From: Lachnospiraceae bacterium
GTDB taxonomy: Bacteria; Bacillota; Clostridia; Lachnospirales; Lachnospiraceae
Direction: 5' to 3'
Assembly: GCA_015057165.1 (NCBI GenBank)
Contig: SVEY01000006.1
Coordinates: 1 to 64,000 of the forward strand
Length of the DNA stretch: 64,000 bases
How positions within the stretch are numbered: the first letter of the stretch is position 1; each line of letters opens with the position of its first letter. This document shows positions 1-8,205 of this stretch, piece by piece. The notes under the pieces are model-generated. The model worked only from the letters and a program-made list of their open reading frames with translations, was not told where the DNA came from and searched no databases. The translations under genes and the position numbers were made by a program.

Positions 1-221
1 ATAGGTTATGCTTTATTTCACTATTTAGTTTTCAATGTAGTTATGCTGCGTTGACACGCAACTCTGATATAATATCATTTGCAAATTGCCTTGTCAACAA
101 CTTTTTGATAGATTTTTACAATTTATCAGCATGTTTTTTGTACAATATTATTAAGATGGTTAGATATGAAATCATCTTCTTACAATCATCAACCTAGCGT
201 TCAATCTTAGATGTTATAAAA
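1..221. other. AT-rich non-coding left edge
   Basis: No supported gene. The stretch around 20-75 (TTTTCAATGT, then a TTGACA-like and a TATAAT-like hexamer only about 11 bp apart) loosely resembles sequence that often flanks stable-RNA operons in Firmicutes, but no RNA gene can be recognised. It probably lies downstream of whatever precedes the window. Confidence 0.3.
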
Positions 222-249
222 AACACGTCAGCATTTGCCAACGTGTGTT
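222..249 (-). terminator. Terminator of the Rpn-like gene
   Basis: ACACGT and ACGTGT arms with a loop of about 13 nt are followed on the minus strand by a run of six T. It sits just past the stop of the minus-strand gene at 258. Confidence 0.55.
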
Positions 250-257
250 TCAAGAAA

Positions 258-1148
258 CTATTTATCCTCTATCTCATTTACTAGGTCCTTAATAGCATCT
301 TCACTCTCTTCTAATTCATCTGCTATCTGGGAAATGGATTTCCCTTTAGAAAGCTTTTTTGATATTTTATCTAATAGCAACTTTCTTTCACCCCTAGCAA
401 TTCCATCTTTTATTCCATCTTCTTTACCTTCATTATAATTAAGAATCATTCTACGTTCATATGTATAATCTACTGCTGTCATATCTAACACCTCCGTCCT
501 TCTTTCCTTTAAGAACTCTTTAAGAATGTTATTCTTTATACAATAATCAATGGCTTTTTCTATATCCTGATGTAATTCCTCGTCGTCATGATTCTTATGA
601 TATTCTCTCACCTTGTCTATAAATATCATATAGTCCGATAGCCATTTACACTTATCTAATAATTCCTTATTATGTCCTTCGTTTATATTATACACCCTGC
701 AGACAAGTTCTAACATATCTTTTTCATTATCTTCATCACTTTTAATAAAACAATCAGACAGTCGCATCTCCTGGTAGTCAGGTTGTGTCTCCACACCATT
801 GTAAAAAACAACAAACTTAGGACACGGTATCTTGACAAGTCTTCTACTGAAAATGTCTCTATCCATATAATTCTTCTTAACTAGAGTTGTAAAATAAATC
901 AAACTTCTTAGGGGCATGTTAGGACAATAAGTAGATTGATGCTCATATATAGACAACACATTATCAAATATAAATGATGCATCATTTTGAACTGACAACT
1001 CAAAGCCTCCTTCGATAGTATTAATAACAATCTGCTCAGGATCATCATAATCAGAATCATTTACTGCATTATATAGTTCTAGCGCTCTATCCTTTTTTTC
1101 TAACAGCATTACAAATACATTACTCTTATAGTTCCTCTCATTGGACAT
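258..1148 (-). CDS. Rpn/PD-(D/E)XK nuclease family protein
   Basis: This 296-residue protein has the layout of the Rpn family of recombination-promoting nucleases, sometimes annotated as PD-(D/E)XK family transposases and very numerous in Lachnospiraceae. The nuclease core is seen around residues 55-85: D62, then E69-H70-Q71, then the MPLRSLIY stretch. The C-terminus carries the family's EGKEDGIKDGIARGERK-type Gly/Lys-rich segment and an SISQIADEL helix. The ATG at 1148 is chosen because AAAGGAG lies just upstream; an in-frame start at 1217 has no such site. The family is thought to cut DNA and promote RecA-independent recombination (E. coli RpnA). No transposon ends are seen, but a 45-bp hairpin repeat lies about 140 bp upstream. 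Confidence 0.75.
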   Translation of the reverse strand: MSNERNYKSNVFVMLLEKKDRALELYNAVNDSDYDDPEQIVINTIEGGFELSVQNDASFIFDNVLSIYEHQSTYCPNMPLRSLIYFTTLVKKNYMDRDIFSRRLVKIPCPKFVVFYNGVETQPDYQEMRLSDCFIKSDEDNEKDMLELVCRVYNINEGHNKELLDKCKWLSDYMIFIDKVREYHKNHDDEELHQDIEKAIDYCIKNNILKEFLKERRTEVLDMTAVDYTYERRMILNYNEGKEDGIKDGIARGERKLLLDKISKKLSKGKSISQIADELEESEDAIKDLVNEIEDK

Positions 1149-1488
1149 AGTTTCTCCTTTCCGCGAGAATATGATTCCAATGAAAAAATGTAAAAATATC
1201 ATAATCTCGCTTAACAAATTTTAATACTGGATTTTGCAAGAATCACGAAATCTTGACATATAATTAGAAATTAAGATTATAGAATTTACCCGTCTTAAAT
1301 ATGTGCATAGCACAGGATTCTTGCTTTGAATCGTAGAGATATAATATCATTATGAAAAACCGTTTTCAATACATAATCTATCATTGAATTATCTTTACAT
1401 CAAAATATCCCCCTTCTCATGACCATATATTTCGTTAATAAGATGAAAATGCTCAGTCTCTAATTCAAATGGTACTTTCTCAAATAAA
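1149..1488. other. Intergenic region with repeat and small ORF remnant
   Basis: This gap holds the 45-bp dispersed repeat (1289-1333). On the minus strand there is a 34-codon frame from a GTG at 1499 to a stop at 1395. It encodes VSANLFEKVPFELETEHFHL and 14 more residues. That reads like protein sequence, but its start lies inside the CIRCE operator and no ribosome site is convincing, so it is probably a gene remnant. No product is recognised. Confidence 0.35.
1289..1333 (+). repeat. 45-bp dispersed hairpin repeat, copy 1
   Basis: This segment matches, in inverted orientation, 60858-60902 with about five mismatches over 45 bp. It contains two small hairpins, TGTGC/GCACA around a TA-rich centre and a GATTC/GAATC pair. 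Similarity continues weakly outward on both sides. It looks like an intergenic palindromic element. No coding sense is seen. Confidence 0.7.
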
Positions 1489-1515
1489 TTAGCACTCACC
1501 TCTTGACAGTGCTAA
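1489..1515 (+). promoter_or_regulatory. CIRCE operator (HrcA site)
   Basis: TTAGCACTC, nine bases, then CAGTGCTAA. This matches the CIRCE consensus TTAGCACTC-N9-GAGTGCTAA with one mismatch. It overlaps the -35 hexamer of the hsp20 promoter, as expected for repression by HrcA. Confidence 0.93.
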
Positions 1516-1531
1516 CAACGAGGTGTATAAT
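1503..1531 (+). promoter_or_regulatory. Consensus sigma-A promoter of hsp20
   Basis: TTGACA (1503-1508), a 17-bp spacer and TATAAT (1526-1531). Both hexamers are perfect consensus. The -35 lies within the CIRCE operator. Confidence 0.92.
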
Positions 1532-1589
1532 AATCTCAGAACAAAGGAAAAGTGTTCTAAATAAATTTACAAAAAAGGAGGAATGACCT

Positions 1590-2036
1590 ATGTTATTACC
1601 AAGTATTTTTGAAGAGAATTTATTAAACGATTGGATGGATTTCCCAAGAATGGATTTTCCTGATATTGACAAGAAGCTTTATGGCAAGAATGCCTCTCAT
1701 ATAATGAAGACAGATGTACATGAAAATGAAGATGGATATGAATTAGATATCGATCTTCCAGGCTTTAAGAAAGATGACATTAAGCTTTCTCTTGAAAATG
1801 GATATCTATTTGTAAGTGCTAATAAAGAGCATGAGAATGATGAAAAGAATGAGAAAGGTAAAGTAATTAGAAAAGAACGTTATTCTGGCTCAATGCAAAG
1901 AAGCTTCTATGTAGGTGATTCAATTGAAGAAGAAGATGTTAAAGCCAAATTTGAAGACGGTGTTCTAAAGCTTTCTGTCCCTAAGGAAGACACAGCTAAT
2001 GTTCCTGAGAAAAAATACATCTCAATCGAAGGATAA
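1590..2036 (+). CDS. hsp20: Hsp20/alpha-crystallin small heat shock protein
   Basis: A 148-residue cytoplasmic holdase of the Hsp20 family that binds unfolding proteins during heat stress. The alpha-crystallin domain covers about residues 38-140, with the typical ELDIDLPGFKKDDIKLSLENG strands and the GVLKLSVPK motif near the end. The N-terminal arm (LLNDWMDFP) is typical of clostridial members. AAGGAGG at 1575-1581 sets the start. It is a single-gene unit with a perfect sigma-A promoter and a CIRCE operator, so it should be HrcA-repressed and heat-induced. Confidence 0.95.
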   Translation: MLLPSIFEENLLNDWMDFPRMDFPDIDKKLYGKNASHIMKTDVHENEDGYELDIDLPGFKKDDIKLSLENGYLFVSANKEHENDEKNEKGKVIRKERYSGSMQRSFYVGDSIEEEDVKAKFEDGVLKLSVPKEDTANVPEKKYISIEG

Positions 2037-2053
2037 ATTCATACGAACAAAAA

Positions 2054-2092
2054 AGTGGAGTGCAATTTTGATATGCACTCCACTATTTTTAT
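2054..2092. terminator. Bidirectional terminator between hsp20 and nudC
   Basis: An 11-bp perfect stem (2054-2064 with 2074-2084) and a 9-nt loop, with A-rich sequence on the left and T-rich on the right. It lies between convergent genes and can serve both. Confidence 0.9.
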
Positions 2093-2155
2093 TCTAGACT
2101 ATATAATTAATTTTTCAAATAGTTCACCGATCTTCACTAATACTTTCATCGAATC

Positions 2156-2977
2156 TTATCCTTCTTTAAATAGCTGCATCATCTCGTTGGTAAGACTTAG
2201 ATTATTAGGCTGCAGCTCTACATCTTCTCTATTAACCCACTCAGCATATCTAAGTTCATTCTTATCCATATGAATTGTATCATCACCATCAACTTCACAA
2301 TAGAATCCCATAAGAATATCCTGGGCCATGCCCCATGGCTGCGACTTATAATATGTAATATTCTTAACCTTGATACCAGCCTCTTCCATAACTTCTCTTG
2401 CTACTGTCTCTTCAAGAGTCTCACCAATCTCTGTAAAGCCAGCAATTAACGCGCTATGTGCATAGCCTGTTCGATACTTAGTAATAAGAATCCTATCCCC
2501 ATTAGTCACACCAACAATTACGGCTGGGTTAATTCTCGGAAATACCATATTGCCACAGGAGTCACACTTAAGAGCCCGCTCCTTATCATGAAGGTGGAGC
2601 TCACTTCCACATTTACCACAGAACTGATTATCAACATACCATTTCCACAAATGGAATGCTGTAAATGCTGCGTATACATCGGCACCAGTCACCTTATCTC
2701 TTACATCCTTGATGGAATAATAAGTATAATTATCTAAGACAATTTCCTTTGGGGTGTCCCAATTATTGTACAGGAAATATCTCTTATCATCTACGGAGAA
2801 TAAATATATTGAATCCCCCTTATTTATATCCCTGCCTTGAGGGAATGTGGACATTGATGAGTTATCCCCAATTAATGCCTCTCCTTTATCATTAAAGATA
2901 AGAAGATAGTCGTCTCCGGTTATAGTATTATTATGATATTCATTATGTAATTTGCTAGGATAAATGTCTTGTATCAT
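2156..2977 (-). CDS. nudC: NAD(+) diphosphatase, Nudix family
   Basis: This 273-residue protein matches NudC, which hydrolyses NADH/NAD(+) to NMN(H) and AMP and can remove NAD caps from RNA. Visible features are a zinc ribbon (C120, C123, C138, C141), a complete Nudix box from G180 to I202 (G-x5-E-x7-RE-V-x-EE-x-G-I) and the NudC-specific SQPW motif at 212-215. Length agrees with E. coli NudC (257 residues). The ribosome site AAGGAG lies directly after the left copy of the 26-bp direct repeat, so this gene's leader abuts the junction of the ATPase cassette upstream. Confidence 0.93.
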   Translation of the reverse strand: MIQDIYPSKLHNEYHNNTITGDDYLLIFNDKGEALIGDNSSMSTFPQGRDINKGDSIYLFSVDDKRYFLYNNWDTPKEIVLDNYTYYSIKDVRDKVTGADVYAAFTAFHLWKWYVDNQFCGKCGSELHLHDKERALKCDSCGNMVFPRINPAVIVGVTNGDRILITKYRTGYAHSALIAGFTEIGETLEETVAREVMEEAGIKVKNITYYKSQPWGMAQDILMGFYCEVDGDDTIHMDKNELRYAEWVNREDVELQPNNLSLTNEMMQLFKEG

Positions 2978-2988
2978 TGTTATAACTC

Positions 2989-3014
2989 CTTAGATTAGTT
3001 AGTGGATTAGGCTT
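2989..3014. repeat. 26-bp direct repeat, left copy
   Basis: Identical over 26 bp to 4540-4565 (begins CTTAGATTAG, ends GGATTAGGCTT) in the same orientation. This copy spans the stop codon of the ATPase gene and the nudC ribosome site. The other copy encodes the KPNPLTNL stretch near the end of the 2H phosphoesterase. The pair brackets the ATPase gene. Confidence 0.92.
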
Positions 3015-4407
3015 TAGGAACAGTCAATTTACTAACATCAACCACATCAATGATTTGACTTTTTCTATCACCTTCAATAAAACCTATTGCATATAATGGC
3101 AATGTAATAAATCCTTCACCTTTTCCAACATTGGTATCTGCAAATTTAATTGCAGGATGGACTCCATACTTCTTCTGATTCTTAATAACATACTTCATAC
3201 TAGTCGCTCTATTATTGGTCGACTTACACTCTACAATGTTAATTTCTCCATTCTTTTCCAATAGAAAATCCAATTCTGGCGATCCACTTGGTGCATGATA
3301 GTAATATAGTTTTATGTTATTAGATACAAATGCTGCAGCAACCATATTCTCTGCAATAGCACCTTTGTAAGCACTAATATCACCTTCAAGAATCTTCTTT
3401 GGCACATCCTCTCCCAATTGGGATACTAATAGGCCAGTATCAACAAAGAATACTTTAAACTCAGAAGATTTCTTGACACCTTCAAGGGGGTATGACAATT
3501 CCGATGTATTATATGCCTTAATCACAAGTCCTACATCTACCAGATACTGTAAACCATCAGCTTTTTCAGGGGAATGCCCTCTTACATTAACTAGACTGTA
3601 CTGAAACTTCTTATACTTCTTAGACAACTGTGCAGGCAAAGAATCCAGACATGCCTCTGCTCTAAGCTTAAGCACCTCATTGATTGCATCTTCACCTTCC
3701 TTATTCTTATATCTACCAAAATCATCTCGAATTGAATAGAGGATTTGTTGCTGTTTTTTCCTTACAGCATTAAGATCATGTGACGCCAAGAATTCATTAA
3801 CGGCCTCAGGCATACCACCAACAATTAAATATTGATAATACAATGCGCGAAAACTTTCATGAATTGTTTTCTCAATAACTGTCTTATCCTCAATTGATTT
3901 ACATACATAATCTATTATGTCTGGTTGCATCCCCACATTAATAATAAACTCTCTAAAAGATAAAGGATACATTGTAAGGCGTTCCTCATATCCAACAGGT
4001 ATCCCCCTCTTATATGGTTTTCTAAAACCTTTTACCCCCAAAAAGCTTCCTGTGGCAATCACATCATATCTACCATCCATATCCCAGTATTTAAGGGAAC
4101 TTCTGGCATTAGGACAATCTTGTATCTCATCCATTATTATAAGTGTCTTCCCAGGAGCAAAGTGAGCACTTGTAATAACAGCAGAAATCGACATAACCAT
4201 CCTATCAACATCAAAATCCCCTTCAAAGGCTGAAGACAATGACTTATCAGCGCGAAGATCCAAGTATACACAATTATCATAGTATTCTTTTCCGAACTTT
4301 TTTACTATGTACGTCTTGCCAATTTGTCTAAGACCGCTGATTACAAGCGGATGATGCTCTGATTCTTTCCATTCAATTAAATCATTCCATATATCTCTTT
4401 TAAGCAT
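3007..4407 (-). CDS. AAA_14/DUF4143 ATP-binding protein
   Basis: A 466-residue member of the widespread AAA_14 plus DUF4143 family, whose function is not established. The P-loop is at residues 25-32 (GLRQIGKT) and Walker B near 88-97 (TLIIMDEIQD). The C-terminal half has the DUF4143 pattern ending in DFLLEKNGEINIVECKS, which looks like a PD-(D/E)XK-type nuclease fold (inference). A GGAGG site precedes the ATG. The gene lies exactly between two 26-bp direct repeats and has a 33-bp-spaced repeat array upstream, which suggests it arrived as a 1.5-kb unit. Confidence 0.88.
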   Translation of the reverse strand: MLKRDIWNDLIEWKESEHHPLVISGLRQIGKTYIVKKFGKEYYDNCVYLDLRADKSLSSAFEGDFDVDRMVMSISAVITSAHFAPGKTLIIMDEIQDCPNARSSLKYWDMDGRYDVIATGSFLGVKGFRKPYKRGIPVGYEERLTMYPLSFREFIINVGMQPDIIDYVCKSIEDKTVIEKTIHESFRALYYQYLIVGGMPEAVNEFLASHDLNAVRKKQQQILYSIRDDFGRYKNKEGEDAINEVLKLRAEACLDSLPAQLSKKYKKFQYSLVNVRGHSPEKADGLQYLVDVGLVIKAYNTSELSYPLEGVKKSSEFKVFFVDTGLLVSQLGEDVPKKILEGDISAYKGAIAENMVAAAFVSNNIKLYYYHAPSGSPELDFLLEKNGEINIVECKSTNNRATSMKYVIKNQKKYGVHPAIKFADTNVGKGEGFITLPLYAIGFIEGDRKSQIIDVVDVSKLTVPKA

Positions 4408-4442
4408 AGGAAACCTCCAATATGCGTATATTATATCATCAC

Positions 4443-4525
4443 TTTGTCATTTTTAAAAGGCTAAATATACACATTTTTGTCATTTTTAAAAGGTTTTCAT
4501 GGCTAATTTTTGTCATTTTTAAAGG
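4443..4525. repeat. Three 33-bp-spaced repeats upstream of the ATPase gene
   Basis: TTTGTCATTTTTAAAAGG occurs at 4443-4460 and 4476-4493, and a one-base-shorter copy at 4509-4525. The spacing is 33 bp, about three helical turns, so the copies face the same side of DNA. They lie directly upstream of the minus-strand ATPase gene. The third copy overlaps the end of the 2H phosphoesterase gene. They may be operator sites. Confidence 0.85.
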
Positions 4526-5045
4526 ATTTTCCAATCGTTCTTAGATTAGTTAGTGGATTAGGCTTCGATAAACCAAAGGAAGTAATGTGTGCATTTATAG
4601 GCTGAAAGCTATTCTGCACCACCTTAAATGCCTGTTGCAGTTCTTCACTACCAAGCTTCTTGCCAAGTGTAATATGGGGAATCCAATCTGGTGGAATATA
4701 ATATCGATTAACTCTTGTATCATGTCCCTTACTTAGGACATCATATATATCATCACTTAGTTTAGTAAGATACTTATTCTTGGTAGGCTGCGCATATATG
4801 ACATAGGGCAAGAATACACCTACTGACGGAATTAGAATTTCATCGTAATGCAATTTATCTTCTATCTTATCAAATAATTCTAGCGCTTTTTCACTGCTTT
4901 TTTCATCAAAAGCGCTAATCGTAAGATGAGGAACAACACTATTCTTAATCATGAAATCATTGCCGCTTACTGTGGCAATTTCATCTATAATATGTTGTAG
5001 CTCTTTCATAGTATTGTCATCAAAATATGCTGTAATTAGGTACAT
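4503..5045 (-). CDS. 2H phosphoesterase superfamily protein
   Basis: A 180-residue protein with the two H-x-T/S-type motifs of the 2H superfamily (LigT, ThpR, YjcG): PHLTIS near residue 45 and PHITLG near 140. Members hydrolyse cyclic or 2',5'-linked nucleotide phosphodiesters; the substrate here is unknown. It is the last gene of the run DUF4230-GNAT-2H, one base after the GNAT gene, with its ribosome site inside that gene. The last six or so residues (SFKNDKN) are encoded by the repeat array of the downstream ATPase unit, so the original C-terminus was probably replaced. Confidence 0.85.
   Translation of the reverse strand: MYLITAYFDDNTMKELQHIIDEIATVSGNDFMIKNSVVPHLTISAFDEKSSEKALELFDKIEDKLHYDEILIPSVGVFLPYVIYAQPTKNKYLTKLSDDIYDVLSKGHDTRVNRYYIPPDWIPHITLGKKLGSEELQQAFKVVQNSFQPINAHITSFGLSKPNPLTNLRTIGKSFKNDKN
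4540..4565. repeat. 26-bp direct repeat, right copy
   Basis: Identical to 2989-3014. Here it lies in frame within the 3' end of the 2H phosphoesterase gene. The distance between the two copies is 1551 bp and encloses the AAA_14/DUF4143 gene and its upstream repeats. Confidence 0.92.
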
Positions 5046-5046
5046 G

Positions 5047-5649
5047 TTAGCTCCTTTTGTCTACATTATAGCATAAGCAATATCTAGTGACACCATTATC
5101 TGCAGTTACCTCGTTATATAGCCTGCAGCCAAGGTGTTTATACATTTCGGCATATGATGGCATATCAGTGTGGAATAAAAGTGGTATTTTATTTATTTTA
5201 GCTTTTCTCTTGGCAAACTCTACCAGTTCAGTGGCAATTCCCTGCCCCTGATGGTCCTTCTTAACACATACCATGAGAGTATCTATATGCCTTTTATTGA
5301 CAAACAGATTATCAGCCTTATCAATCTGCTTTACAAAACTAATAAGGCTTCTGATTCTTGAGAACGGAAGCCTTATTATCATTCCAAATAGCATCTTAAG
5401 CCTTAATAAAATTGGCTTTCTGGCAGTATCCTCAAGGCCAATAAAACCAGTCATATCTTCATTGGAATACAGCTCACCTGCGTGATAGACATAGTCCACA
5501 TATATGGACATATATGTAATCACATCATCACGTCTTTCTTCTATTGTCCCCCAGTTATGGAACATTTCGTTGGTAACGAAAGCTTCGCCGATTGATTTTG
5601 AAATGTTATTTAGTTGTTTAGGTGTGATGTTCTTTAATTTACTTATCAT
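5047..5649 (-). CDS. GNAT family N-acetyltransferase
   Basis: A 200-residue acetyl-CoA-dependent acyltransferase. The acetyl-CoA-binding motif A is seen as VCVKKDHQGQGIATELVEFA near residues 130-150, preceded by a typical beta-strand (IDTLMV). The acceptor substrate cannot be read from the sequence. Its start overlaps the stop of the upstream DUF4230 gene (ATGA), and the 2H gene follows one base later, so the three are translationally coupled. Confidence 0.87.
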   Translation of the reverse strand: MISKLKNITPKQLNNISKSIGEAFVTNEMFHNWGTIEERRDDVITYMSIYVDYVYHAGELYSNEDMTGFIGLEDTARKPILLRLKMLFGMIIRLPFSRIRSLISFVKQIDKADNLFVNKRHIDTLMVCVKKDHQGQGIATELVEFAKRKAKINKIPLLFHTDMPSYAEMYKHLGCRLYNEVTADNGVTRYCLCYNVDKRS

Positions 5650-6419
5650 TCAAATGCAACCTCTAACTTATAATTTGAAGAAACGCTAGAAATCATTGGT
5701 TGGAATATATCCCATACAGACATTTTAGCAAATTTATCTGCTTTTTCTTGTTCATTTAATTCAACTAGTTTATGCTCCATACGTTCTCTTGCGCCACTTT
5801 CAAGTTTTGCATTTTCTTCTGGCGACAAAGATACTTCTCCAAACGCCAACCATCCATGCTCTGTATCACCGAATTCCATCTCTGAACTAGGTATATTAAT
5901 CTCTTCTCTTTCAGCATGTGGTATAACCAATTTAACTGTTTTATGAGTCTTATCTACGGTAATGCTATCTTTATTAATTTTCGACAAATCAACAGTATAT
6001 TTAGCTGTTCCATTAAATGTAACTAGCTGAGTCTTTGTAAAAATAGCAAGATTGCCTAACCCCGTATTAGTTATCTTTGTCGCATCTGAAATCTTCGCTT
6101 CATATACTTCTAACTTCTTTAATTGATTTGTATCTCCAAGAATTGCATCATAGAAATCAGCAGCCTTATACCCCAGAAATCCTGAGTTCTCTAGAACCAA
6201 ATCATGTGATTCAGCACCACTTCCGGCTGTAAGCTGTTCTTTAAAATCATTGAGTCCGCTCCTAAAAGTATATCTTACATAAAAAGCTGCACCAACAGCA
6301 ATCAGAACAATTAAGACAATTGGTATTATTTTCCAGATTATAGAAGCCTTCCCACCCTGTTTTGCTCCTTTTTTTGCTGCTTCCTCAATCTCTTTTAACA
6401 TTTCTTCCTTACTCTCCAT
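5646..6419 (-). CDS. DUF4230 membrane-anchored protein
   Basis: A 257-residue protein with a charged cytoplasmic N-terminus, one membrane segment at about 26-48 (IIWKIIPIVLIVLIAVGAAF) and a DUF4230 domain outside (about 85-257). Members of this family are widespread in Firmicutes and Bacteroidetes but have no defined role. GGGAGGAG precedes the ATG. It heads the DUF4230-GNAT-2H operon. Confidence 0.8.
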   Translation of the reverse strand: MESKEEMLKEIEEAAKKGAKQGGKASIIWKIIPIVLIVLIAVGAAFYVRYTFRSGLNDFKEQLTAGSGAESHDLVLENSGFLGYKAADFYDAILGDTNQLKKLEVYEAKISDATKITNTGLGNLAIFTKTQLVTFNGTAKYTVDLSKINKDSITVDKTHKTVKLVIPHAEREEINIPSSEMEFGDTEHGWLAFGEVSLSPEENAKLESGARERMEHKLVELNEQEKADKFAKMSVWDIFQPMISSVSSNYKLEVAFE

Positions 6420-6537
6420 ATCAATTCTCCTCCCTTAATAATAGGCTATATAGAATAAATTATTGCATAATACTCGTTTTGCTTCAATCTTTAATTCTTC
6501 TTTTTTTAATATCTACATTTAATAATGGAGCATAGTG

Positions 6538-6684
6538 TCAACAGACAACTATACTCCATACTATCAAAAACTCATTTTTATCTTTTGCTTCCCATGTTTT
6601 ATTTGAATTGTAGGCCAATTGTAATTCATCCGGCTCCATTAAATCAAATTCTTTAATATCAAGTTTTTTCTGCAATGCAACACG
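6538..6684 (-). pseudogene. Short gene remnant
   Basis: A 48-codon minus-strand frame begins right after a TAG codon and runs to a TGA. It includes QKKLDIKEFDLMEPDELQLA, a coding-like composition, but has no ribosome site or upstream continuation. It sits in the 288-bp gap between DUF4230 and the zinc-ribbon gene. It is probably the 3' remnant of a lost gene. The product is not recognised. Confidence 0.3.
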
Positions 6685-6707
6685 CTAATCAAACTTATCA
6701 CCGCATG

Positions 6708-7286
6708 TCACACAGGCGCTCCACATCCAATACAATACTTTTGTCCGTCGGATATTTCTACACCGCAATACTCACACCGTCTTACAGGTCTTTTATGCAT
6801 ATATTCGCCCCTTCTTATCCTCTCAAGTTCCGGCATTGCAAGATAGTCACCTTTTTGGTGCACAATTGCATCTACGACCACATGGGCATCTTTGGGAAAT
6901 ACCGACACTTCATCAAAACAAGGTGCGCCATTAATACTAACCTTTGTCACAATACCTGCACGCTCTTTTCCAAATAAACCTTTCTTCACAACTACAGAAT
7001 TGAGATTAATATCATAGAACCCCATACTCGCAAGGTTTCTTATAACCTCCATATAATTATGGTTGTTAAATGCCGTATAACTAGTTCTCATTTGAATATA
7101 ATCATTAGGATGTTGAGAAAGCAAATTCGCATTTAACTCCATTCTTTTCATATGCGCATCTGCAGCTTTAAGTTCTTTTTGCCCATCCATATATGTAGAA
7201 ATGCCTCCCACGACACCAACAGCCGCACTTTCTGCAACACTTGACAAACTTGATGCTACAACTGCTCCAACAATTGAATCTAGCAT
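6708..7286 (-). CDS. Zinc-ribbon protein with PASTA-like segment
   Basis: A 192-residue protein of unknown function. The N-terminus (1-30) is Ala/Gly/Val/Ser-rich and may be a membrane-associated hairpin. Residues about 75-130 (YMEVIRNLASMGFYDINLNSV) resemble a PASTA-like or related alpha/beta repeat. The C-terminus is a zinc ribbon (CEYCG...CIGCGAPV) covering the last 20 residues. A GAAGG-type site precedes the ATG. It follows the TerB-like, TM2 and lipoprotein genes in the same direction and is likely part of that group. Confidence 0.65.
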   Translation of the reverse strand: MLDSIVGAVVASSLSSVAESAAVGVVGGISTYMDGQKELKAADAHMKRMELNANLLSQHPNDYIQMRTSYTAFNNHNYMEVIRNLASMGFYDINLNSVVVKKGLFGKERAGIVTKVSINGAPCFDEVSVFPKDAHVVVDAIVHQKGDYLAMPELERIRRGEYMHKRPVRRCEYCGVEISDGQKYCIGCGAPV

Positions 7287-7332
7287 ATCAAGACACCTTC
7301 TTTCCCATATAACTTATACTATACAATTACGA

Positions 7333-7731
7333 TTAAACATCAACAAGTGTATGCATCGACTTATATAGATTCAACAATTGCGTAACTAAATCAAACAACT
7401 TATTCCTGGTATCCTCATCAATTAAAAAGTCATTAGCAATTCTGTCAAGATACTTCCTCTCATCATCATGAAGATATTCATCACATAATGTGACACCTAT
7501 CAACTCTATATATATTTTTCTTCGAGTGGACGGAGAAGAGAAAGTAAGCATCTCTATAGCATCCTCAGGCTTAATATGAGATATCTGACTCTCGTTAAGT
7601 TCCATCTCCTGCAAAAATCCATTCATTAGATTCTGTTCTTCAGCAGAATATTCCCCATCTATCGACACTAAATATTTAGCTATTGAATAAAACGCAAATT
7701 TTTCTCCTTGCATCAAACTTTTCAGAAACAT
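7333..7731 (-). CDS. TerB-like protein
   Basis: A 132-residue all-helical protein resembling the TerB (tellurite-resistance B) fold. The acidic IDGEYSAEEQ segment near residues 25-34 and its partner CDEYLHDDERKYLDRIA near 85-100 match the two metal-coordinating acidic clusters of TerB proteins. TerB domains are linked to stress and membrane-associated sensing, but no Ter genes are nearby. AGGAG lies before the ATG. It starts 9 bp before the TM2 gene ends, which indicates co-transcription. Confidence 0.65.
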   Translation of the reverse strand: MFLKSLMQGEKFAFYSIAKYLVSIDGEYSAEEQNLMNGFLQEMELNESQISHIKPEDAIEMLTFSSPSTRRKIYIELIGVTLCDEYLHDDERKYLDRIANDFLIDEDTRNKLFDLVTQLLNLYKSMHTLVDV

Positions 7732-7740
7732 ATTACTCTC

Positions 7741-8142
7741 CTATTCAAGCCTTACGTGATGTTTTAACTGGAAGTTTTCATCATTAGAACAAAGATATAC
7801 AATACCTTCAATTAATCCTATTACTGCCGGAATGAATGTCCAGCAAAATAATATATATACAATTCCCTGTCCTATTTTTCCAAGATAAAACTTGTGAATC
7901 CCTAATCCTCCAAGAAATATTCCAAGAATACCAGCAACAATCTTACTTTTAACAGGCCATGCAGGACTTACGCCTGTTACGTACACCTGTTGAGGCATTG
8001 GCTGCCCCTGAACAATCACTTGTTGAGTTGGAATCTGTTGTTGATTCCCTTCTTGTTGTGAGTAAGTCTGACTAGGTGGTGTATGTTGTATTATTACATC
8101 CGACTTATGTTGCTCATATTGAACATTATTATTTTCATCCAT
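7741..8142 (-). CDS. TM2 domain protein
   Basis: A 133-residue protein. The first 60 residues are Gln/Pro/Val-rich and probably disordered. Residues about 65-125 form a TM2 domain: two membrane helices with the GGLGIHKFYLGKIGQGIVYI signature between them. TM2 proteins are common in Firmicutes and have no settled function. It sits between a TerB-like gene and a polytopic membrane protein, all minus-strand and closely spaced. Confidence 0.85.
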   Translation of the reverse strand: MDENNNVQYEQHKSDVIIQHTPPSQTYSQQEGNQQQIPTQQVIVQGQPMPQQVYVTGVSPAWPVKSKIVAGILGIFLGGLGIHKFYLGKIGQGIVYILFCWTFIPAVIGLIEGIVYLCSNDENFQLKHHVRLE

Positions 8143-8205
8143 ATATTACTCCTTTCATATTTACAAATTATTATCATACAATATTTAGAAAAATTATTTG
8201 TACTG

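Noticed and set aside
1..120. End of an rRNA or tRNA operon
   Set aside because: Only short resemblance to flanking sequence; no RNA gene structure can be traced.
258..1148. Intact insertion sequence
   Set aside because: No terminal inverted repeats or target duplications were seen around the Rpn-like gene.
1395..1499. Genuine small protein gene upstream of hsp20
   Set aside because: The start codon lies in the CIRCE operator and there is no good ribosome site or promoter.
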